This document shows positions 60,983 to 64,000 of a DNA stretch of 64,000 nt, piece after piece. This DNA is from Acidobacteriota bacterium. Its GTDB lineage: Bacteria > Acidobacteriota > Terriglobia > UBA7540. The notes under the pieces are model-generated. The model was given only the letters and a program-made list of their open reading frames with translations, did no database searches and had not been told where the DNA came from. The DNA lies in NCBI GenBank assembly GCA_004298155.1, contig SCRD01000028.1, positions 1 through 64,000 of the forward strand, read 5' to 3'. How positions within the stretch are numbered: the first letter of the stretch is position 1; each line of letters starts with the position of its first letter. The translations under genes were made by a program, and so were the position numbers.

Positions 60983-62443
60983 ATGGCTAATCAAAGCAAC
61001 GCAATTAAGATTTGGCTTTCTCCTTACGTCTACCTTTCAGCAAACTGGATAAGCCGGCTTGGAGTCGTGCTCGTTACCACCGGAACAGTCCTCTGGCTTT
61101 TGTTGTTGCCCGTGGTCTTGCGCGGTTTCACTGATAACCCTTACGCAGGGATCCTGACCTTTATGGGATTGCCAGCGATCTTCTTCGGCGGGCTCGTTCT
61201 CATCCCAGTGGGCATTGTTCTTCGCGCTCGCCGGGAGCGGCAACGCGGCATTTATCCCTCCAATTTTCCTCCACTGGACTTCGAGAATGCCGAGCTGCGC
61301 AAGCTCCTTTTTTTTGTGGGAGTAACAACAGTTGTCAACCTGATCATCGGGGGGCAGCTTGTCTATGCAGGCGTTAATTACATGGATAGCGTAACCTTTT
61401 GCGGTAAAACGTGTCATGCCGTCATGCAACCGCAATACGTCGCCTATGAACACTCTCCACACGCTCGCGTACCCTGCGTCCAGTGCCACATCGGTCCCGG
61501 AGCTTCCTGGTTCGTGCGCAGCAAGTTGTCGGGCAGCTATCAGGTTTTTGCAACCATCTTCAGCATTTATCCCCGCCCCATTCCGGTCCCGGTCAGCAAC
61601 CTTAGGCCGGCGCGGCAGACCTGCGAACAGTGCCACTGGCCTGCAAGGTTTGAAGGGAACCGCCTGGTAGTCATTCCGCACTACGCCGACGATGAGACAA
61701 ACACGCTGAGCAAGAATGTATTGTTGATGCACATCGGGGGAGGTAACAGCCGGGGCGGAATCCATGGCGCACACCTGGGGCCAGGAATAACCATTCGGTA
61801 CGGATCGGACCAGAGCCGGCAAAAAATGAACTGGGTGGAATACGCGGATGCCCAGACCGGAAAGAAAACGCTCTTCGTCAGTGAAAAAACAGACCGCGGA
61901 CACTTGAATCCTGAACGTGGCCGCGTGATGGATTGCATCGATTGCCACAACCAACCCACCCACATTTTCCATCTGGCCGGTGATGCGATGGATAATGCCA
62001 TGGCAAATGGGGCCATTCCTCCTTCCCTTCCATTTGTGAAGAAGGAAGGGCTTGACCTTCTACAGGCAAAATACAGCAGCCAGTCCGAGGCCGCGCAAAA
62101 GATCTCTTCCGGCCTGGTCAATTACTACGCGCAGAACTATCCACAGATCTTTTCGAAGCATCGCACGGATGTTTCCATGGCAGTGAGGGGTCTGGTGGCC
62201 ATCTATCAAGAGAACGTTTTCCCGCAGATGAAGGTTGACTGGGGAACCTACCCCGACAACCTCGGCCACATGAATTTCCCTGGGTGCTTTCGATGCCATG
62301 GAACCCTGCACGAGGCTTCTGATACCCGGAAGATGATTCCGCAGGATTGTAGTTCCTGCCACAACCTGCTTTCCATGGGCGAAGCCAATCCGAAGATTCT
62401 GACGGATCTTGGTCTGGGTGGAGGGGCGGAAGCGACTCACTGA
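60983..62443 (+). CDS. NapC/NirT-ImcH-like inner-membrane multihaem cytochrome c
   Basis: A 486-residue protein. Three N-terminal hydrophobic helices (about 24-46, 56-80, 106-128) are followed by haem motifs. The first, FCGKTCHAVM, is CX3CH rather than CXXCH. Then CVQCH, CEQCH, CIDCH, CFRCH and CSSCH give six haem sites in all. YVAYEHSPHARVPCVQCH, read as YVAYEHSPHARV, is the NapC/NirT-type segment. The layout resembles ImcH, an inner-membrane quinol oxidase of metal-reducing bacteria, though the family's haem number differs. ATG 60983 is chosen (GGAG upstream); ATG 60971 is the alternative. Confidence 0.87.
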   Translation: MANQSNAIKIWLSPYVYLSANWISRLGVVLVTTGTVLWLLLLPVVLRGFTDNPYAGILTFMGLPAIFFGGLVLIPVGIVLRARRERQRGIYPSNFPPLDFENAELRKLLFFVGVTTVVNLIIGGQLVYAGVNYMDSVTFCGKTCHAVMQPQYVAYEHSPHARVPCVQCHIGPGASWFVRSKLSGSYQVFATIFSIYPRPIPVPVSNLRPARQTCEQCHWPARFEGNRLVVIPHYADDETNTLSKNVLLMHIGGGNSRGGIHGAHLGPGITIRYGSDQSRQKMNWVEYADAQTGKKTLFVSEKTDRGHLNPERGRVMDCIDCHNQPTHIFHLAGDAMDNAMANGAIPPSLPFVKKEGLDLLQAKYSSQSEAAQKISSGLVNYYAQNYPQIFSKHRTDVSMAVRGLVAIYQENVFPQMKVDWGTYPDNLGHMNFPGCFRCHGTLHEASDTRKMIPQDCSSCHNLLSMGEANPKILTDLGLGGGAEATH

Positions 62444-62639
62444 ATTGCGGTTCCGCATTGACGGGCTGCGCGGCAGATTGCTCATGGCGGCCGCTGGTGG
62501 TATTCTGCTGGCAAGCTGGCAAAATTACTGAACCGTGGGTCCCGCCTGCCGGCAGGGTTCCGCTCGTTCCCGGAAGCAAGGTGTTTTTCCTGCACCGGCG
62601 TGCGATGGAAAAGCGGTCCGCATCCGCTCGAGGGGGTCT

Positions 62640-63974
62640 ATGAACGAAGCTGTTTTTGCCCACCGCATTCAGTTTGCATTCACGGTGATGTTCCACTACC
62701 TTTTTCCGATTCTCACTATGGGGCTCGGGTTTTTTATCGCTCTTTTTTCAACCCTGAGCCTCATTACAAAGAACAAACGGTATGCCGAAGCGGCCAGCTT
62801 CTGGGCCAGGATTTTCGCCGTCAATTTCGCCCTGGGAGTTGTAACTGGAATTCCGCTGGAATTTGAGTTCGGCACCAACTGGAGCCGGTTCTCAAGTTTC
62901 GGTGGTGGCGTTTTTGGGCAGACGCTTCCGCTCGAGGGCGTCTACGCTTTCTTTCTAGAGTCAGGTTTTCTGGGAATGTTTCTGGCGGGCGAGAAGCGTG
63001 TTGGCCGGACGTTGCACTGGATATCAGGCCTTGGCGTTGCCGGCGGCTCTCTGCTTTCGGGATATTTCATTGTCGCTACCAACGCCTGGATGCAACATCC
63101 CGTTGGCTATGTGATGGACCCTATGGGCCGTGTTCAATTGAAGTCCTTCTGGGCTGTCCTGTTGAATCCCTACGCGATCTGGCAATACGCTCACACCATC
63201 AACGGGGCGCTGCTGACAGCGGCGTTCGTCATTGGCGGTATCGGCGCTTTCTATCTTCTTTCGGATCGCCACAGGGAATTCGGGATGCTGTCGGTGAAGA
63301 CGGCGGTCGTGGCCGGCGTGATTCTCTCAATCACGCAATTGTTCCCCACAGGAGACTTGAACGGCGCCAGCGTCGTCCGGTATCAACCAACAAAACTTGC
63401 AGCGATGGAGGGCCTTTTTGATACGGTACAGGGCGCCCCGCTGGCGATCATTGGCATGCCGGACACGCAAACCGGCAAACTGATTGACCCCATCTACGTC
63501 CCGCAATTTCTCAGCTTTCTGGCGTACGGTAATTTCCAGGCCACTGTTGATGGACTGAACAGCTATGCGCGAGAGCTCTGGCCGCCTGTCGAGCTAACAT
63601 ATTATTGCTATCACATCATGGTGGGACTGGGAACCATCTTCATCGCCCAGATGCTGATCGGCCTCTTTCTGCTTTGGAGGCGTAAGCTTTACTCAAGCCG
63701 ATGGTTCCTGTGGATGCTGATGCTCACCATCCCATTTCCGTTCATCGCCAATGAGGCAGGGTGGACGGTCGCTGAAGTGGGCCGCCAGCCCTGGCTTGTG
63801 TATGGACTGATGAAGACGGCGGCAGGAACCTCTGCCAACGTCGCCGCCGGTGAAACCATCTTTACCACAATGGGCTTTGCCGGCATTTATGCCACCCTGA
63901 GCATTCTTTTTCTATTTTTGGTGGCCCGAATCATTCATCGCGGACCACAGGAAGGCGCCCCTGTGCATGCCTGA
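62640..63974 (+). CDS. cydA: Cytochrome bd ubiquinol oxidase subunit I
   Basis: A 444-residue membrane protein. ATG 62640 follows GAGGGGG. It has HRIQFAFTVMFHYLFPILTMG with a haem His, FGTNWSRFSSFGGGVFGQTLPLEG, SNAWMQHPVGY in the form TNAWMQHPVGYVMDP, the Met region for haem b558, and GRQPWLVYGLMKTA. The Q-loop is short, as in the cyanide-insensitive CioA type. It reduces oxygen with quinol at high affinity. cydB should follow beyond the window; GGAAGGGT at the edge could be its ribosome site. It lies 196 bases after the NapC-like gene. Confidence 0.95.
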   Translation: MNEAVFAHRIQFAFTVMFHYLFPILTMGLGFFIALFSTLSLITKNKRYAEAASFWARIFAVNFALGVVTGIPLEFEFGTNWSRFSSFGGGVFGQTLPLEGVYAFFLESGFLGMFLAGEKRVGRTLHWISGLGVAGGSLLSGYFIVATNAWMQHPVGYVMDPMGRVQLKSFWAVLLNPYAIWQYAHTINGALLTAAFVIGGIGAFYLLSDRHREFGMLSVKTAVVAGVILSITQLFPTGDLNGASVVRYQPTKLAAMEGLFDTVQGAPLAIIGMPDTQTGKLIDPIYVPQFLSFLAYGNFQATVDGLNSYARELWPPVELTYYCYHIMVGLGTIFIAQMLIGLFLLWRRKLYSSRWFLWMLMLTIPFPFIANEAGWTVAEVGRQPWLVYGLMKTAAGTSANVAAGETIFTTMGFAGIYATLSILFLFLVARIIHRGPQEGAPVHA

Positions 63975-64000
63975 TGTCCTGGCAGACTGACCGGAAGGGT

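Overview
The window looks like chromosomal DNA of a GC-rich, Gram-negative heterotroph, most probably an Acidobacteriota member. This taxonomic call is inference. It rests on outer-membrane features (heptose kinase and heptosyltransferase genes, RlpA, an outer-membrane porin), several Tat-type twin-arginine signals on secreted hydrolases, scattered glycoside hydrolases, REP-like GGCGGCTTTNCGCCGCC hairpins, and several small cysteine/histidine proteins with no close namesake. No rRNA, tRNA, CRISPR array or insertion sequence was recognised.

Layout. 0-2 kb: the 3' end of a nucleoside deaminase, a cupin, and a DUF3179 gene interrupted by one in-frame TGA exactly where the family has a cysteine. 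A hairpin follows the TGA at the spacing expected of a bacterial SECIS, so this is a candidate selenoprotein. 2.3-8.7 kb: a deoxy-sugar (L-fucose/L-rhamnose type) utilisation cluster with mutarotase, lactonase-like amidohydrolase, GH29 alpha-L-fucosidase, MFS transporter, a C-terminally truncated FAD oxidoreductase and an SDR dehydrogenase. 8.9-18 kb: housekeeping and envelope genes (heptose kinase, GT9, Trm112, GH57 glucanotransferase, M20 peptidase, HIT, RlpA, rhomboid). 17.8-20.1 kb: leuC-leuD, with a TetR-type palindrome upstream. 20.3-33.8 kb: metabolism and small regulators (FG-GAP protein, mercuric-reductase-like flavoprotein, excisionase-like HTH, HTH/coiled-coil regulator, glutaryl-CoA dehydrogenase-like enzyme, aldo/keto reductase, P5C dehydrogenase). 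33.9-42.3 kb: carbohydrate and secreted hydrolases (DUF2264, CE4 deacetylase, polyol dehydrogenase, GH27 with a ricin lectin domain, nitrilase, PIG-L).

42.7-51.5 kb: biotin synthesis bioB-bioF and bioD-bioA. The two halves are separated by an insert holding a papain-like small protein, a decayed hicA, a Lys/Glu-rich repeat, a Tat-exported M14 carboxypeptidase and a Tat-exported SelA-like PLP enzyme. 51.5-54 kb: a lone Flp pilin, a small Cys/His protein and long sparse spacers.

54-62.4 kb: the most striking gene set, a candidate trans-envelope electron conduit. It has an 11-haem MtrA/DmsE-like cytochrome with an inserted class I cytochrome domain, an MtrB/PioB-like porin, two small monohaem cytochromes, a small membrane protein, a second 11-haem membrane-anchored cytochrome, a cytochrome b, and a NapC/ImcH-like cytochrome with a CX3CH haem motif. 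A near-perfect CRP-type palindrome lies upstream. cydA of a cytochrome bd oxidase follows at the right edge, so quinol could be routed either to oxygen or across the envelope. The direction of electron flow and the partner compounds cannot be read from the sequence.
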